A stretch of DNA of 64,000 nt, from positions 1 through 64,000 of the forward strand of contig JADQWC010000639.1 of NCBI GenBank assembly GCA_017979445.1, in the 5' to 3' direction. The notes beneath the pieces were generated by a model. The model was not told the DNA's origin and did not search any database. It worked only from the letters and a program-made list of their open reading frames with translations. Of this stretch, positions 21,277 to 32,543 are shown piece after piece; the stretch's first letter is position 1, and each line of letters begins with the position of its first letter. This DNA is from Akebia trifoliata. Its lineage: Eukaryota > Streptophyta > Magnoliopsida > Ranunculales > Lardizabalaceae. The translations under genes and the position numbers were made by a program.

Positions 21277-22934
21277 GGAAAAACATTCAATAAGATGAGA
21301 CTAATGAGGTTGTGATTCGAAGGTCTTCTAGACAAAGAAAGCAACCTGATTATTTAGCTGATTATGAAGTTTAGTTAAATCATTGTTCTGTTGTGTCATG
21401 TTTTATGATGGGCGATTCGTGTGAAAATGAGCCAAAGTCTTACAATGAAGCTAAAGGGATTTCTGAATGGGAAGATGCAATGCGGGAGGAAAATGGCTGA
21501 TGGCAAAGAACGTTGAATTAGTTACTTGTAAATGGGTTTACAAGTTGAAGAAAAGGGCTGATGGCACTATTGACAGGTATAAAGCTCGTCTTGTTGCTCG
21601 TGATTTTTCTCAGTAAATGGTTTAGACTACGAGGAGACTTTCAGCCCTGTTGCCAAAAATGGTAACAATTCAAATAGTTTTATTCATTGACTGCTTACAA
21701 AGGCTGGAAATTGTGGCAACTAGACGTGAAAACGCATTCTCCTATGGAGAGTTAGATCGTGATATCTTTATGGAGCAGCCGCTTGGATTTACTTTTAAGG
21801 AATTTCCTGATTATGTGTGCCGACTCAAGAAGGCTTTGTATGGCCTCAAGCAAGCTCAACGTGGTTTGTATGGTAAAATCGCTCAATACCTTGTTTTTTC
21901 TGGTTCAAGTCTTCAAATGCAGATCCAAGTCTATTTGTTAAGAAAACATCCCCGTGTGCACAATGCTACTTCTCTATGTGGATGATATGATTATTACCGG
22001 TGATGACAGTGCTGAAATAACTCGTCTTCAAGATGCTTTGTCTCTTCATTTTGAAATGAAGAGTTTGGGAGAAGTTAGTTGTTTTCTTGGCCTGGAGGTA
22101 ATAAAGTCAGATGGATATTTTGTCTCTCAAAAAGGATATGTAGCAAGTTTATTGAATCGTTTTTGTATGGGGGAGTCAAAGGCAATGACTACTCCTATGG
22201 AATCTTGCTTGAAGTTAACTAAAGATGGAGGAAAACTATTGGAAGATGCAACACTATTTCGACAGCTTGTTGGTAGTTTATTCTATTTAACTATCAGAAG
22301 GCCTGTCATTTCATTTTCCGTAGGAGTCATCTCTCAGATCATGGACAAACCATGTGAGAGTCATTTAATTGTAGCAAAGAGGATTCTTCGTTATGTAAAA
22401 AACACTATGGATTTTGGGTTATTGTGTAAGTAGCATACACCAATTTTTTTGACGGGTTTTGTAGATGCAGACTGGGCTGGTGACGTGAATGATAGGTGCT
22501 CTACAACAAGGTATTGTTTTAATACAGGTTCATCAACAATCTCATGGTGTAGTAAAAAAGCAAACTACCATTGCTCTTTCAAGTTGTGAAGTTGAATATG
22601 TAGCAACTACTAAGGTCACTCAAGAGTGTATTTGGCTTAAGAGACTTATTCAAGAAATGTTTTCACCCTTGGACAATCCAGTTCCTATTCACTATGACAA
22701 TGAAAGTGCAATTAAGCTTGTTGGAAATCCAATGTTTCATGCTCGCACAAAACACATTGAAACACATTATCATTTTGTTCGAGAAAAGGTTTTGACCCAG
22801 GACATTCAGTTGCAAAAAATATGAACTGAAGATCAAATTGCCAATATGTTTACCAAAGCACTTGGCAAAGCAAAATTTGAAGTGTTTCGAAGTGCTCTGG
22901 GTGTTGTTGATAGTAAGTTTGCACTAAGGGGGAG
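21277..22934 (+). pseudogene. Ty1/copia pol remnant (RT and RNase H), 5'-truncated, inserted in LINE-A
   Basis: Only the 3' part of a copia polyprotein is present: a spacer with 'RRSSRQRKQPDYLADYEV', then RT with 'CKWVYKLKKRADGTIDRYKA', 'CRLKKALYGLKQA' and the catalytic 'LLYVDDMIITGDD'. RNase H follows with 'FVDADWAGD', '[17 protein letters not shown]' and 'HYDNESAIKL', ending 'NMFTKALGKAK'. Gag, protease and integrase are absent. Frameshifts and stops occur, but many are single-base differences from copy 2 and may be sequence errors. A polypurine tract AAGGGGGAG (22,926-22,934) sits right before the LTR. This copy is complete to its 3' LTR; copy 2 is cut by the window end. Confidence 0.88.
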
Positions 22935-23255
22935 TGTTACAGATTATGTGAACTTACTGTCATATTCTGGATAGTTAGAAGTTGTTGAATTAGTCTTTGC
23001 TGAATAATTCTAGTTTGTTTTAAGTTTTCATTTATTTAGGAAGTTGATTTTATCTTCCTTTTATTTAGGAGTTAGTGGCTTTTAATTAGGCAAATAAACT
23101 CAGAGGACACTTGGTGTTGGTTGAGATATTTTAGGAAGTTCTTTAGTATTTATGAAGTCTGTAATTGTTGTTTTTGGATATCTTCATCGAGTAATAAAAT
23201 TCAGTTCAACAAATCATCTCTGTTTGTTCTTTTTGGCTGCTTCCTTTGTTTTACA
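22935..23255 (+). repeat. 3' LTR of the truncated copia element
   Basis: It starts TGTTACAG directly after the polypurine tract and is proposed to end TTTTACA at 23,255, giving TGT...ACA borders and a length of about 321 bp. LINE-A coding sequence resumes within about 10 bp (WGLEG... region). No 5' LTR exists in the window, since the element is truncated. Confidence 0.65.
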
Positions 23256-23261
23256 TTTTGG

Positions 23262-23798
23262 TATAGGAAGGGAGTTTGGGGCTTAGAAGGCAGGAGGATT
23301 GGAACACAACGGTCAGGTTTAATGAAACAATTCTGGTTTTTAGTAAGTGATGATGAATCTTTGTGGTGTACATGGATAAAGCTCGATATGCAAAAAAAAC
23401 AAAATTGTGGGAGTGAGATGTTCTGTCGGCTTGCTCTTGGGCATGTAGAGGATTTTTTATGGTGAAAGAACAAGCTAGAAAATAGTTGCATATTGTGATT
23501 GGAGAGGGGAATTCGACTCTTTTTTGAAAATATCCTTGGCTAACAAATAAATCACTTATTGGAGAGTTTGGGAATATGATTATTAGCCAATTTGAAAGTC
23601 ATGATGATATTTCTGTCAAAGATTTGTTCTTGGATGGTAGATGGAACTTGACAGAATCTTTTACAGGAAGGAGGCACCAAGTCTTGGATCGGATTTGGGC
23701 TCATCCGTTACCGATGGAGGGCAATGAGGATAGAGTTGTGTGGAATCTTACAGCTAATGGGAATTTCATGATGAGAAGTGCTTGACATGCGATTCATG
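23262..23798 (+). pseudogene. LINE-A ORF2 C-terminal region, part 1
   Basis: After the copia LTR, plus-strand frames again read as the C-terminal part of plant L1 ORF2. One frame has 'FWFLVSDDESLWCTWI' followed by a 'CSWACRGF'-like segment; then come 'FLDGRWNLTESF' and 'DRIWAHPLP...DRVVWNLTANGNF', the region just before the zinc-binding zf-RVT domain. It resumes downstream of the RT palm, so LINE sequence between 21,277 and here is missing as well as interrupted. Frameshifts and stops are frequent. Confidence 0.75.
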
Positions 23799-24087
23799 CA
23801 CTATGTGAAAACTGGAAAATTCGACAGAACAAATTGACAGGCCAAGGCCCACGAATTTTAGAAATTGAATTTTGACAGTTTAGGACCATCGAAATTCTGG
23901 ATGTTCTCATATTTGATAGCTTAGAGCTGTTGAATTTCTCCCATCCTTCATTAATTTGACAGTTTTGGCCCATCGAAAAAAAAAATTGACAATAAAAAAC
24001 TCAACGCCAAATCGACTTCTTGGTCTGTTGAATTTTATGAAGTTTGATGGCCCAAGGCCGTCAAATTTGGGCTTTTTTCACATTGTG
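23799..24087. mobile_element. 289-bp CACTA-like non-autonomous element inserted in LINE-A
   Basis: The termini are inverted: CACTATGTGAAAAC at the left, and CACAATGTGAAAAA when the right end is read inverted. The flanks show a 3-bp duplication, ATG (23,796-23,798 and 24,088-24,090), as expected for CACTA transposons. Removing the element and one ATG rejoins the LINE frame ('HAIH' to 'EQQNQFRW'). Inside are repeated TTGACAG...GGCCCATCG words in both directions, including TTTGATGGCCCAAGGCC near the right end, which look like subterminal transposase-binding repeats. Confidence 0.85.
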
Positions 24088-24090
24088 ATG

Positions 24091-24860
24091 AGCAACAAAA
24101 TCAGTTTAGATGGAGTAAGTTTGTTTGGCATAAAGAACATATAAATTGGCATGCTATGTGTGCATTGTTAGCTATCCAAAATAAACTAATGATGATAGAG
24201 AACTTATTGAAGAGAGGATTTATGTTGCCGTCCAGATGTGTCCTTCGCTGCAATGATAGGGAGACTAATGAACACATTTTTTGGAAGTCTACTTTTTCGA
24301 GCTGGATTTGGCGATCCATAATGTGACGGTTTGAAATTTTTTCTAATAATATGGAAGGATGCTTGGGGATGATGATGGTTTTGGAGGAGGCGTGTGATAA
24401 CAAGAAAACTTTTGCCATTTGGGTTAAAGCAAGAAAACGTGTAATGCTCTTTTTTATCATGTTTGGAGGGAACAGAATAAAAGAATATTTGAAGGAGTCT
24501 TTAAAGAACGGAAAAAAATCTTGAATGATATTATTCAAGAGCTTACTCTTCAATACTCTAATTTGGGTATAGTGGATGTTGATTTGGTACAGAAACATGT
24601 TTTAAAAATTAACTGGAGATACGATCCTTCACCCCCAAAGGCGATGATTCCTACTTTTTGCAGATAGTCTCGGCTGCAAGAACAATTTGCCAAGGTAAAC
24701 ACCGATGGAATAATGGGTAATGGGAGGTCGGCATTTGGGTGGATTTTGTGAAATGATTGGTGCAAGTTTATTCTTTGTTCATGAGGAGGGTGCTCTTTGC
24801 CAAAATAAAGTTGGTTGAGTTGTTTGCAATTCAGCAAGCCTTATCAGATTGAGTAATTGA
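24091..24860 (+). pseudogene. LINE-A ORF2 C-terminal region, part 2 (zf-RVT and start of RNase H)
   Basis: The reading continues with 'FRWSKFVWHKEHINWHAM', 'FMLPSRCVLRCNDRETNEH' and 'IFWKSTFSSWIWRSIM', a zf-RVT (reverse-transcriptase zinc-binding) domain. Then comes 'KVNTDGIMGNGRSAFGWIL', the first strand of a plant LINE RNase H domain with its catalytic D, and 'ELFAIQQAL', which carries the E. The domain is cut near 24,860 by unrelated sequence and resumes at about 25,460. Confidence 0.78.
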
Positions 24861-25459
24861 GGCATAGAGAATTCACTGTCCTTAAAATCAAATTTCCACC
24901 CTTAGGATGATATTCACAGTGCAGTCAGTCTCAAGCGATCAGTTTCCAAGATTCAATAGTCACAAGTTTGTTAGCCACGCCTTGAAAATAACAGACCTTT
25001 TACAAATTTGATCAAATCGGAGGTTTGCACCCCCCTTGTGCGCGAATCACATGTGCCCACGCGCACTAAGGGTTTTCGACGGGTTGGCCCCAAACACAAT
25101 GGACTGCAGTCCCATAGTGTCTTAGGCTCCCATGTGCTAGCAAGACCAGTCTCTTTCTCTTTCACAATCAAGCAAATAGGAAAGTGGGAACATTTATAAG
25201 TTGAGCATAAGTCTTATATTTACTTAATGTCAAACTAAATATTTAGAGAGTTGTCTCTACAACTCTTAGGAAAAAGAAAAAGAAAGAATCTTTGACTTTT
25301 CAACTATCACAAATAAGGAAAATGTTCTCTTAACTAAGGTTTCACCAAAAATGGAAAAACCCTGCACTAATCATACTCAGGAGAAAATAAAGTCTTGAGT
25401 TCAAATATTTCCCCCAACAAAATCCAATAAATAATATTAACTATGAACCCTACAACAAT
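24861..25459. mobile_element. Unidentified ~0.6-kb insertion splitting the LINE-A RNase H domain
   Basis: The RNase H reading stops before this span and resumes after it. The insert is non-coding. It contains a GC-richer block with CACATGTGCCCACGCGCAC and a stretch 'GGGTTTTCGACGGGTTGGCC', followed by AT-rich sequence. No terminal repeats or target duplication could be fixed by eye. It may be a short LTR or TRIM-like element. Confidence 0.45.
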
Positions 25460-25741
25460 TGTCTCTTATGATTCTTTTGAGCAATAAATTCTTCAAAGAA
25501 TATGGGGAAATGTCCATGGAGGTATTTGGGAATTTGTAGAAGCATCCACAGATTGGTTCAAAATTTTAACATTCTTGAGTTCCAACATAGTTGGAGAGAT
25601 ACAAATAGGGCGGCCGATTATCTTTCGAAGGTGGGATTAAGTGTAGATTCAATTGTGTGGTGGTCCTTGGTCTCTAATCTTCCAAACGAATTGTGCTTAA
25701 TTATGAATTATGATTGTAATGCTTTATTTACTCGTTTGTAA
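25460..25741 (+). pseudogene. LINE-A RNase H C-terminal end
   Basis: A plus frame (25,502-25,741) reads 'SWRDTNRAADYLSKVGL', matching the last helix of the plant LINE RNase H domain with its conserved D. The typical tail 'WWSLVSNLPNE' follows and then a stop. This is the end of LINE-A ORF2. No clear poly-A tail follows, so the exact 3' end of the element is not fixed. Confidence 0.75.
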
Positions 25742-25975
25742 GATCTTCCATTTTATTACTCTTTTGAGGATGATCTCTATAACATGAAGTACCATTGCTA
25801 GATAGTATAACGTGATATATTCATGTGGGGCACATAAACCTCAAATATAGTACAAATAGTAAATAATAATAAAAAGTATGTAATAACTCATCATATGTGC
25901 TTCACATTTGATATTTGATAAATTGTAGGCTTAAATCCAGTATAAAAAAAATTGAGAAAGAAAGAAATGGTCTAC

Positions 25976-26043
25976 CTTGGAGATAAGAGGATGAAGGAGG
26001 TGCAATCACAACAGCGTTTCTTGCTTCTATGATGTTTTTGTTC
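25976..26043 (-). CDS. Minus-strand gene, exon 5 (candidate)
   Basis: The acceptor CTTACAG precedes 26,043 and the donor GTAGACC follows 25,976. The 68-nt exon is open in the phase left by exon 4 (phase 2) and ends in phase 1. It begins 'R NKNIIEARNAVV' and resembles the start of exon 3 ('R NINNLGVGSSS'). The flanking introns are also alike, so exons 4-5 look like a duplicate of exons 2-3. The next exon downstream was not found. Confidence 0.5.
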
Positions 26044-26850
26044 CTGTAAGTTCATAAGGGAGAATCATGTTTAGTTAAAGATTTGTTCAACATCACTCTT
26101 CATACTTTATATGTATGCATGTGTGTGAGCTTACAAAAGCTTGGGAAGCTGGTTTTTTGCACTTCTAGCCACCAAAAGCCATTTTGAAATTATGGTTTGT
26201 TTTTATTTCCAACCAAAAGTAGAAGTCAAAAATGGACAAAAGCGAGAAGCAGTCCAGACCAGCTTCTCGTTTTTAGCTTTTATGTAAACCTAGCAGGGCT
26301 TAAAGTTCGAATTTTTTGGATTGTTCCCTTATTTGTTTAATTAATGACTGGAATATCTTCTAAAATACTAGGATGATAGCACCAAGACCAAAAGTTAAAA
26401 GATAAAAATAACTAGAAATGTTTTTAAAAAAAGGTTTTTGAAAAAAAGCATCTCACCAACTAACCAATTTCACAGTCAATTCCGCTTAACACAAAACCAG
26501 AAAATAGACAAAAGCCATTATTTTTCGAAAAGCATCTCCTAAACACTCACATCCAACGACCAATTTTGCAACCTTGATTCCACTGGAAGTGCATCCAGTA
26601 GAATTGCTTCTAAAGAAGCATCTCCATTGGATGCACTGCAACCTGAAACAAAGCCTTTGTAATTTTCATTTTTATGTAAGTAAATAGCTCACCCATATAG
26701 ATGGCAATCCTTGAAATTCAAAGCTAAAGAAATCTCACCAACTAAAATAGATCACAACCATGTTGTTGACACTTAAAGCATCAAGTAAATAAATTTGCAC
26801 ATTTTAAAATTCTCAAATAAAGATAGATCTCATCTATGTTTGAACCAATT
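26044..26850 (-). other. Intron 4 of the minus-strand gene, part proximal to exon 5
   Basis: This non-coding span contains a module around 26,140-26,290 (CTAGCCACCAAAAGCC, then AAAAGCGAGAAGCAGTCCAG). The module recurs in intron 2 near 33,850-33,990 and 34,040-34,170 (TTTTGGCCCCCAAAAG, then GCAAGAAGCAACCC). This supports common origin of introns 2 and 4. LINE-B follows at 26,866. Confidence 0.5.
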
Positions 26851-26865
26851 AGATAAGTTTTTGCA
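26851..26865. repeat. Target-site duplication of LINE-B, left
   Basis: AGATAAGTTTTTGCA here matches AGATAAGTTTTTTGTGCA at 32,616-32,633, which directly follows the LINE-B poly-A. The first 12 bases are identical, with one extra T and small changes after. This is the usual length for L1 target duplications. Confidence 0.75.
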
Positions 26866-26889
26866 GAAGTTGTGGATCTCACTCTTTTG

Positions 26890-28501
26890 CGGAAGTTTGG
26901 CTAGATCTAGAGAGAATATAGAGGGGGATCCTCCTTTGAAGGATGCCCCTAATCTGAGATCTCAGAAGAAGCCATCACTATGGCTTGGAGAACCTTCGAT
27001 CTTATTCTCGGATGAAGATTTGAAGGTAGGATCGGAGAAATTCAAGTTTGCTCTTGTAGCAAAGTTTGCCGGCCAAAAAAATGGAGGAAACCATTTCCGT
27101 CAAGGAGCTGAAAGCATAAGAAAACTAGTCCGATCTTGGAAGCTTGCTGGGACTTGTGAAGCTCTTACACTGGATTTTCACCATATTCTCCTGAGTCAGA
27201 TATGATTTCGATATGGTTAAAGGAGAGGATTTCGATTGATGGCTTTGTGATGAGATTTTTTAACTGGACACCTATGTTCTGTCCTTTAGAGAGGGATGAA
27301 GCCTCCATTCCAACGTGGATCTTGTTTCCTAACATCCCGTTATTCTTCTATGAGGAATCTAATCTTCGTAGTCTAGCTTCGGTGATGGGTGAAGTTTTAG
27401 CAATTGATAGAGCGACTAGTCATGGCACGCGTCTTAAAGGGGCTAGGGTCTGCGTGCTTTTGGATTTACTCAAAGATAATCCTAAGAGAGTTAGGATCAC
27501 TCATGGGCAATATGGATTGTGGCAACCTATTTCTTACGAGTCTATCCCTTTCTACTGCACCAACTGCTTTAAACTTGGGCATCAGGAATCACACTGTAAG
27601 TTCAAAGAAGGAATCAAAGCTGATGTCTCTGGACCTAAGTTAGTGGAGAAGCAAAACATTACAAAAGTAGGAAAGGAATACAATTAGAAAACTAAGAAAA
27701 TGGGATCTAATGTGTTTCAATCCAATAAGCCATTGGTAATTCATGAAGGTCTAAACAGAAGGAGATAGATCAGGCTGTTCATGGTAAGGGAAAAGCTCCT
27801 GCAATTCCTTAGTCTTCGTCAGAGGAGGAAAGTGACATGGCTGTCATTAATGCTGATGTGGAGATAGGTGATAATTCAAAATCCAAGCTGACAGACGATG
27901 TGGCAGCTGAGGTGGAATTTTTAGAGCATCGAAGCTTTGAATTTCAAATTCAAAAAGACTTAACGCCTGTCCCTGTGCCGATTCCTATGCCCAGTCCAAC
28001 TCATGGATTAGAGTTGGAACCAACTAAGGAATCTGCGGTTCTGCCTGTGGAAGTAGTCTTTGAGCCAAACAAAGAAACTGTGAAACCGTTTTTGGAAATA
28101 GTCTTGGATCTGAATATGGAAACGGCAGTGGACCTGATCGTGGAGAACCATCTTGAAGAGGGAGAGATATTTGAGCATAATTCGGGGGATTCTTTTCCGT
28201 TACAACGAGTCACCCCAAGATACGGTTCGGTAGCAGCAGTTTTGGAACGATCTTAGACAGTGCAAAATAAGACTGATATTGGATCTCAGCTGTCGAACTT
28301 ACAAATTTAGATCCTTCCTGAAGATGCAGCTGTACATGATGAATTAGAAGAGGGCGAAGACGATTTTTCATCCAGCAATCCTAATGAGGATTACTCTTCT
28401 GATGTTGGTAGTGATAGAATAAAAAAATTGAGAATTCGAAGACGGCGATCGTGGTCTAATCTGGGTCCTCCTAAAAAGACTAGATCGAAGAAAAATCTCT
28501 G
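26890..28501 (+). pseudogene. LINE-B ORF1 (DUF4283 and CCHC zinc knuckle)
   Basis: The first frame has 'EGDPPLKDAPNLRSQKKPSL' and 'FSDEDLKVGSEKFKFALVAK', the DUF4283 start. A frameshift near 27,080-27,200 moves to 'GFVMRFFNWTPMFCPLERDE', then 'TWILFPNIPLFFYEESNL' and 'RLKGARVCVLLDLL', and the knuckle 'FYCTNCFKLGHQESHC' (C-x2-C-x4-H-x4-C). An acidic tail follows, with stops at about 27,686, 28,254 and 28,309, ending in a basic 'KKTRSKKNL'. The protein would bind LINE RNA. Confidence 0.85.
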
Positions 28502-28517
28502 AATTTTGTGATTTTTA

Positions 28518-31500
28518 ATGTCAGCTCTTATTTGGAATATTAGAAGAATAAATAATTCCTCCTCTCTTCTAAGACTAAAAAATATGTTGAAGAATCTAAT
28601 GATGTCGTGAATAACTATGGGTCTATTTGGGTGTTTTGGTTCGGAGATCCTTCACATTTTCGAGTGCTGCGTCTTTCGCCTCAATATATCTTGATAGAAA
28701 TTGTGGTGGAGTAGAAAACATTGGTTTTTTGTATTTTAAGAGCTGCTTGGGTTATGGAGGAACATCGAAATCTCTGGCATGAATTGCAAGGTTCGCTAAA
28801 TAATGAAGATAATGTAATGATTGTGGGAGATTTTAATATTGTTTTATTTCTTGATAAAAAGAAAGGTGGGAGGTATCCAAGCCGTGCTTCTATGGAGAAT
28901 ACGGGGGAATTGATGGGGGCATTGAATTTAGTTGATGTTGGGTATTCGGGTAATAAATTCACATGGTGCAATAATAGGTGAGGATTATATCGTATTTGGG
29001 ATAGACTGGATAGAGCTTTTGTGTCTTTTTCCTGGGTTTCAGAATTGGGCTCGCCAACTGTTTCTCATCTGCCAAGATTGTCGTCTGATCATTGCCCTTC
29101 TCATGTTCAGCTGTTTAAAACTATTTTGGGTCCGAGACAATTTAGATTTATGGATTTCTGGGCTAAGAGGGAAGATTTCTTATAAATTGTAAGCGAATCT
29201 TGGGTGGTTAGAGCGGAGGGGTCTCCTTTGTACCAATTATTTTCAAAACTCAAAAGACTAAAAAGGTGTTTTGAAAATTTGGAATAAAGAGGTTGTGGGT
29301 AATATCAAAATGAAGTTGAAGGAAGTAGAAACCAAAGTCCAAGAATATGAGAATTTACTTGCTACTCAGGGCTGGGATCAAAACCTCTATTTGGAATGCC
29401 AAAAATCCAAGATGGAGTATGCTACTTGGGCAAGCAACGACGAGTCATTTTGGAAGCAGAAGTCCAGAGCATCTTGGCTTCAGAAAGGTGATAGGAACAC
29501 AAAATTCTTTCACTTGTCTACTAAGATACGAACAATGAGAAATTCGATTAGAAGAATTAAAAAGCCTGATGGGACAATTATAGAAGATCTAGAAGAAATT
29601 GGTAGGGAGGCATTCCGTGCATTTGAAAAGCTCCTTAATTTTACCCAAAGATGCTCCTTTGGTAGTTTGTTGGAGGGATTAACTTGCAAAGTTACTACTC
29701 TTCAGAACAAGCATTTGAGTGATCCTCCTACTGAGATTGAGGTGTTGCACACCATTGAAGGCATGAATGCCCAAGGAGGTGTAGGCCCGGATGGTTTCTC
29801 GGGGGTTTTTTATATCAAATGTTGGGACATCATCTAGCAATATTTGTTGAATGCAGTTATAAATTTCTTCCAAGAAGGCGTCATCCCAAAAGTTGTAAAT
29901 GCCACTTCCATAGCCTTGATTCCAAAGGTTGAGGTACCCCTTTCCTTTGCAGATTTTAGACCTATTAGTTTAAGCAATTTCTTGTATAAAATGTTGTAAA
30001 AAATATTGGCTTCTAGACTTAGAGAGATCCTTCCTTGATTAATTTCCCCTGAACAAGGTGTTTTTGTTAAAGGGAGGAATATATATATAATAATATAGTG
30101 TTGGTTCATGAAGTGTTAGATGATCTTAACCTAAAAATCAGGGGAAACAACTTGGCAATGAAATTTGACATGAAGAAAGCTTATGACAGGTTGAGTGGCC
30201 TTTCTTGTTGGTAGTTTTGCCCAAGATGGGGTTCTCGACAGAATTCTTAAAATTGATCAAAGGTTGTTTGTAGAGCGTCTCTTACTCAGTGTTAGTTAAT
30301 GGGTGTTCTTATGGTTTTTTGGAGGCAGTCGTGGTCTAAGACAAGGAGATCCTTTATCTCCTAGCCTTTTCATCCTTGCTGAGGAGGTTCTTAGTGTGGG
30401 CCTGAATAATCTAGCGTTAAAAGGAAATATGGATAGATTTTCAATTGAAAAAAAAGGTTTCTTCAAGCCATCTTTTGTTTGCGGATGAGTTGATATTCTC
30501 CAAGGCCACTTCCAAGTCCTTAAAGGCTATAAAATATTTTTTGAAATCTTATGAAAAGGTTTCTGATCAGCAAATTAGTTTGGAGAAGAGTTGTTTCTTT
30601 GTGGAAGATTATGTGGCAGAAAGGAGAATTGAGATTATTAAGACAATTATGATTTTCCTAAGGGTTTTCTTCCTACCAATTACTTGGGAGTCTCGTTGTT
30701 CATTGGTAACATTACGAGCGACATGTGTAGGGGATTGATCTCCAAGATTTTGAGGAAGATGATGGGCTGAAAATCAAATCTTCTTTCTGAAGGAGGTCGG
30801 TTAACCTTGCTATCTCATATTCTATCCTCCATTCTGGTGTACTTTATTTCAATTCTGCCTATTCCTAAGCTATTTCAGATTCATTGGAGTTGTGCTTTGC
30901 AAAGTTTTTTTGGGGAAGCACTGAGGGTAAGAGGAAAAACCATCTTGTGGCTTGGTATAAAGTATGTATACCAAAGATTGAAGGTGGTCTGGGCATTAGA
31001 ATGCTTTCTGAGGTTTATAAAACGGGCTTAATGAAGATTTGATGGAGATTGACAACAAAGAAAGGGCTATGGATAGATTACGTCAAGAAGAAGTATGTGA
31101 AGGATGGTAATTGGTGGACTTTTCTAAAACGATAAGCTCGAAGCTTTGGAGAACTATTCTGAGTTTTCTTAAACCAACAATCACTCTTACAAAAAGATTG
31201 ATTGGAGACAGAGCAACGTCTTCTCTTTTTTTACATAATTGGAGAGGTTCTACTCCATTAATTGACCACTATCAGAATGAAAACAAAAACATTTTGGTGA
31301 AGGAGGTTTGGGGTCAAGAGGGTTGGAACGTCTCTCGGCTTAGAGATTTGATTCAGGATAGTGATGCTGTGGAAGAGATTCTTGCATCAAATATCCAGTA
31401 AGAGAGTTTTGATAGAAATATCTGGATGGTGTCAAAATCAGGGTTGTTTTCATCTCGATCGGCATGGGAATCATTAAGAAGTAGGGGAAATGTCTCTCAA

Positions 31501-32543
31501 CTTTGCAAGGCAATATAGAATGCAAAGGTACCTACTAAGATGAAGACTTTAGCGTGGAATATTTATCACGAAGCTTGCCCGATGGACCAAGTACGAAAAA
31601 ATGGGGTATTTCCTTGGCTTCAAGATGCTTTTGTTGTGAAGGTGAGGAAGAATTTGTTGACCACCTTTTTTATCAACGTTTTTTAATAGTAGAGGTGTGG
31701 AATTTTTTTAGCTGTCATCTGCTAGATGAGCAAATAAGATTTATGATACCTAGCTCATTACTTAAATGGGGCCTATCGAATAAATTCCAATTCTGTATTA
31801 TCAGAGGAATGGTTCCATGGGTAATCAGTTGGAACATATGGCTAGCTAGAAACAAATGTATTTTCGATGGTTTGAAGTCTTAAGCTCAAGGTATCATTTA
31901 CAATTGTCTGCAATGGGTTAAGGAACTTGAGGAACATCAAAATTTTAAATATCCCTCTCCAAATGATGCTGTTTAAAAGTTATTGGACATTGGCTTACAT
32001 AGAAGACAGATTCCGCGACGTATAATTAGAGTCTGATGGGAAAGACCGCCCCTAGACTGGTTCAAACTGAACACTGATGGATCGGCCATCTGTAATCCAG
32101 GTTTAGCAGGTGGAGGAGCTATTCTTCATGATGAGCATGGAGACCTTGTGGTAGTAAGTCATTGGAACTTCGGAGTGGTGACAAACAACATGGCAGAAAT
32201 TTGTGCTGTGGTAGCTACGCTGGAGAGTTTTGATTTAGCTGGGAAAAAAGTCATCATTGAAATGGATTCAACATTTATAGCGAAAGGCCTCGCAAATCAA
32301 GTTGTTTCTTGGAGACTAGACGAATGGGTGCATAAGGCAAGGACTATGATTTCGAGAATAGATACTCAAGTAATTCATGTTTGGAGAGAAGCGAATGCAA
32401 CTGTAGACGCACTTGCTGCAACAGCAACCCACAATCCTCAGTCGTTAATATTCAAACGAATTTTCGAACTGCCTTTAAATGTAAGAAATGCTTATAATGG
32501 AGATAAGCTTGATCTTCCCCAATTCAGATCTATAATTTGTTAG
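28518..32543 (+). pseudogene. LINE-B ORF2 (endonuclease, reverse transcriptase, zf-RVT, RNase H)
   Basis: The start is ATG TCA GCT with 'LIWNIRR'. The endonuclease shows 'MIVGDFNIVLFLDKKKGGR', 'NKFTWCNNR', 'RLDRAFVSF' and 'SSDHCPSH'. RT shows 'GGVGPDGFSGVFYIK', 'ALIPKVEV', 'DFRPISLSNFLYKM', 'MKFDMKKAYDR', 'GLRQGDPLSPSLFILAEE' and 'LLFADELIFSKA'. The last is the catalytic box, FADD changed to FADE. The zf-RVT region ('RCFCCEGEEEFVDHLF') is followed by an intact-looking RNase H with 'KLNTDGSAICNP', 'NNMAEICAVVATL', 'IIEMDSTFIAKGL' and 'VWREANATVDALAA', i.e. all four acidic residues. At least ten stops or frameshifts interrupt the frame. Confidence 0.88.

Larger units (their letters stand above)
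1..22529. repeat. Long direct repeat, copy 1 (22.5 kb, truncated at window start)
   Basis: The whole segment can be matched in the same order and orientation to 41,498-64,000. The offset drifts only slightly: 41,497 at the left edge, 41,529 near 8 kb, 41,481 near 17 kb and 41,474 near 22 kb. Small indels and microsatellite changes explain the drift. All transposon remnants and the WRC gene are shared, so the whole block was duplicated rather than its parts inserted twice. The true left end lies outside the window. If the copies are tandem, the repeat unit is about 41.5 kb and would also include 22.5-41.5 kb. Confidence 0.97.

Noticed and set aside
23256..23270. TTTTGGTATAGG right after the copia LTR, resembling a primer-binding site
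   Set aside because: The LTR follows a polypurine tract, so it is the 3' LTR and flanking host DNA should follow. LINE-A coding text resumes here, and the match covers only GGTAT.
24101..24598. 165-codon minus-strand frame
   Set aside because: It is the antisense shadow of the LINE-A zf-RVT region, whose plus-strand motifs are clear.
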